DNA of 7,929 bases from an uncultured Alistipes sp. (lineage in GTDB: Bacteria; Bacteroidota; Bacteroidia; Bacteroidales; Rikenellaceae): positions 1 to 7,929 of the forward strand of contig CAKVKI010000120.1 in NCBI GenBank assembly GCA_934754975.1, in the 5' to 3' direction. Position numbers and translations under genes: made by a program. The notes under the pieces were generated by a model. That model did no database searches and was not told the origin of the DNA. It saw only the letters and a program-made list of their open reading frames with translations. Below, in pieces: positions 6,315-7,929 of this stretch (position 1 is the first letter of the stretch; each line of letters opens with the position of its first letter).

Positions 6315-6365
6315 CGTACGGATAATGCCGGGAAATTCGTGCCGACGCCGGCGGAGTCGCTGCGG

Positions 6366-7841
6366 CTATCTGCCGGCTGTCTTGTCCGCTTTCTTTGCTT
6401 TGCCTGCCGGTCTGCGGTCCATGACGAAACTGATGATGAACGGAATGGAGAGGAAGACCGCCGTGCCCGCGGCCACCAGCCACGTATACATGGCGGGACT
6501 GCCGACGGGCAGCTGCGAGGGCGGGAAGAAGGTGACGACGAACGAGAAAAGCACCGCGAGGAATCCGATGCCGCCGACCAGCCACATGCCTGCGTTGCCG
6601 CCCGGTATGCGGTAGCTGCGTATCAGTCCGGGCTGCGTGTAGCGCAGGCGGATGCCTGCGGCGTACATCATCATATACATCAGCAGATAGAGACCGACGG
6701 TCAGGGCGCTCAGCAGGAAGAACGCCACACTTACGTCGTTCATGACGATATAGAGCGACGACAGCAGGGTGACTATGCAGCCCTGGATGATGAGGATATT
6801 GACCTGCACGCCGTTCTTGTTGGTCTTCTGCAGGAAGCAGGGCAGCACGCCCTCCTGCGCCGTCCATAACAGGCCGCGGCTGGGGCCCGAGATCCACGAC
6901 ATGACTCCGGCCAGCGCGCCGAACGCTACGAGCAGGCCCATGACATTCGAGAGCCAGCCTACATGGTAATGGTCGAAGACGATCTGGAACGTGGTGAACA
7001 GTCCCGACTGGAGGTTGATCTGGTCATAGGGCGTGATGATCGCCACGGCCAGCGCGCCCAGCGTGAAAAGCCCGAACGAAATGAGCGCCGCGAGAAACAT
7101 GGCGCGCGGAAACTGTGTCTGCGGCTTTTTGAGTTCGGGGGCGTGTACGGCATGCACCTCGACGCCTGCGAACAACAGCAGGATGCCCGCGAGGAAGGCG
7201 ATGTCGCTCATGCCCGTAATGTGCGGGAACAGCCGCGGATGGACGTGGTGCGCGGCGTTGATATTGACGACTTGGCTGACGGTGTCCGGGATGTGTTCCA
7301 GCGCGACGGAGTTGCCTCCCGCTATCCAGACGGCGGCCATGACGATCACGACGATGCCGGGCAACACCGTGCCGATGAGGAATCCCTTGCTCGTGATGGC
7401 CGAGATGGCCGAAGTGCCGCGCAGGGTGACCAGCGTGGCGCACCAGTACATGACGATCGAAAACAGTCCGACGTAAAGTCCGTTTTGGGCCAGGTCCGGA
7501 ACGCCGATCAGGTAGGCGATCGACGCTGCGGCGAAGCCGAGTACGGTGGGATACCAGACGACGTTCTGTATCCACTGCAGGAAGATGGCCGTGAAGCCCA
7601 GGTGTTTGTTGAAAGCCTCTTTGACCCAGGTGTAGACGCCGCCGCCTTTCGAGGCGAAGGCGCTGCCCAGTTCGGCGCCCACCAGCGCCGCCGGAATCAG
7701 GAACAGGAAGGTGGCGAAGAAAATGTAGAAGAACATGGTGAGTTCTTCCTGCGCCATCATCGGAAGCCCGCGCAGGCTGATGACGGCCGCCGCAGTCATC
7801 AGCGCGAGCTGCGTTGTGGTGATGTTTCTGTTTTTTGCCAT
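6366..7841 (-). CDS. GadC-family (APC superfamily) amino acid antiporter, probably glutamate/GABA-type
   Basis: This is an inner-membrane transporter of the GadC-like branch of amino acid/polyamine/organocation permeases. GadC exchanges external glutamate for internal GABA and so removes protons in acid stress. The 491 residues carry about twelve hydrophobic helices. Recognisable stretches include RGLPMMAQEELTMFFY in helix 1 (24-39), KGGGVYTWVKEAFN (65-78), GVEVHAVHAPELKKP (226-240), and SWISGPSRGLLWTAQEGVLP followed by KTNKNGVQV (315-347). The last resembles the matching segment of Escherichia coli GadC. ATG 7841 is preferred over the in-frame ATG at 7874, whose 11 extra residues are polar and look unlike the family. 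The tail after the last helix is short and basic (about 475-491), without the C-terminal plug of E. coli GadC. No gadB lies in the window; it could sit upstream to the right. The exact substrate is uncertain within the family. Confidence 0.88.
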   Translation of the reverse strand: MAKNRNITTTQLALMTAAAVISLRGLPMMAQEELTMFFYIFFATFLFLIPAALVGAELGSAFASKGGGVYTWVKEAFNKHLGFTAIFLQWIQNVVWYPTVLGFAAASIAYLIGVPDLAQNGLYVGLFSIVMYWCATLVTLRGTSAISAITSKGFLIGTVLPGIVVIVMAAVWIAGGNSVALEHIPDTVSQVVNINAAHHVHPRLFPHITGMSDIAFLAGILLLFAGVEVHAVHAPELKKPQTQFPRAMFLAALISFGLFTLGALAVAIITPYDQINLQSGLFTTFQIVFDHYHVGWLSNVMGLLVAFGALAGVMSWISGPSRGLLWTAQEGVLPCFLQKTNKNGVQVNILIIQGCIVTLLSSLYIVMNDVSVAFFLLSALTVGLYLLMYMMMYAAGIRLRYTQPGLIRSYRIPGGNAGMWLVGGIGFLAVLFSFVVTFFPPSQLPVGSPAMYTWLVAAGTAVFLSIPFIISFVMDRRPAGKAKKADKTAGR

Positions 7842-7929
7842 AATGTGGAATTGTGGTTTACACCTGACGGCCAATCAGTTTCCGTGCCGTAACCGGGCGC
7901 GCGGGATGTCGTTTCGGACGGGTGCGTGA
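7842..7929. other. Right-edge stretch upstream of the antiporter, no gene identified
   Basis: These 88 bases carry the upstream region of the antiporter gene. No TAnnTTTG or TTTG promoter box is visible on the minus strand. One minus-strand frame is open from the edge to TAA at 7858-7860 and ends KLIGRQV. It could be the tail of an upstream co-transcribed gene, but 23 codons are too few to identify. Confidence 0.3.

Noticed and set aside
6127..6897. Upstream extension of the sigma-factor frame to an ATG at 6897
   Set aside because: The extension runs through the antiporter gene out of frame, its terminator and the promoter region, and has no protein-like content. ATG 6126 gives a normal sigma factor.
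6198..7892. Plus-strand frames of 223 and 309 codons opposite the antiporter gene
   Set aside because: Acidic/Arg-rich antisense shadows, whereas the minus strand encodes a twelve-helix transporter.

Overview
The window reads as a piece of a GC-rich Bacteroidetes chromosome. The SusC/SusD pair, the FecR-type anti-sigma factor and the AT-rich start regions without Shine-Dalgarno sequences point to that phylum. The high GC content of both genes and spacers would suit an Alistipes-like gut bacterium, although the genus is inference. Every real gene lies on the minus strand, so the biological order runs from the right edge to the left.

Layout from right to left. Positions 7842-7929 hold no gene I can identify. 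A GadC-family amino acid antiporter occupies 6366-7841 and ends at a strong intrinsic terminator (6264-6314), which separates it from the next unit. That unit is a glycan-uptake (polysaccharide utilisation) locus: an ECF sigma factor (5569-6126), a FecR-like membrane anti-sigma factor (4453-5460), a SusC-type TonB-dependent outer-membrane transporter with an N-terminal STN signalling domain (908-4307), and the first 296 residues of a SusD-type surface lipoprotein that runs off the left edge (1-889). The expected logic is that the STN domain of substrate-loaded SusC signals to the periplasmic part of FecR, which releases the sigma factor to transcribe susC and susD. The substrate cannot be told from this window.

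Three things stand out. First, susC is broken by one base in a run of ten G (minus strand) at 3315-3324, exactly at the end of the plug domain. Nine or twelve G would restore a 1132- or 1133-residue protein, so this is a phase-variable or slippage site, a fresh mutation, or a sequencing error. Second, the 145-bp fecR-susC spacer carries a plus-strand intrinsic terminator, opposite to all genes, preceded by a perfect Bacteroidetes -7 box. This is the arrangement expected for a cis-antisense RNA to the susC leader, like those described in Bacteroides polysaccharide loci. The same spacer has a 12-bp near-perfect direct repeat and a three-arm alternative hairpin. Third, the sigma gene is preceded by a hairpin plus T-run and a -7-like box almost touching its start codon.

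The gene content is a known type of system. The novelty, if any, lies in the control elements and in the G-run.
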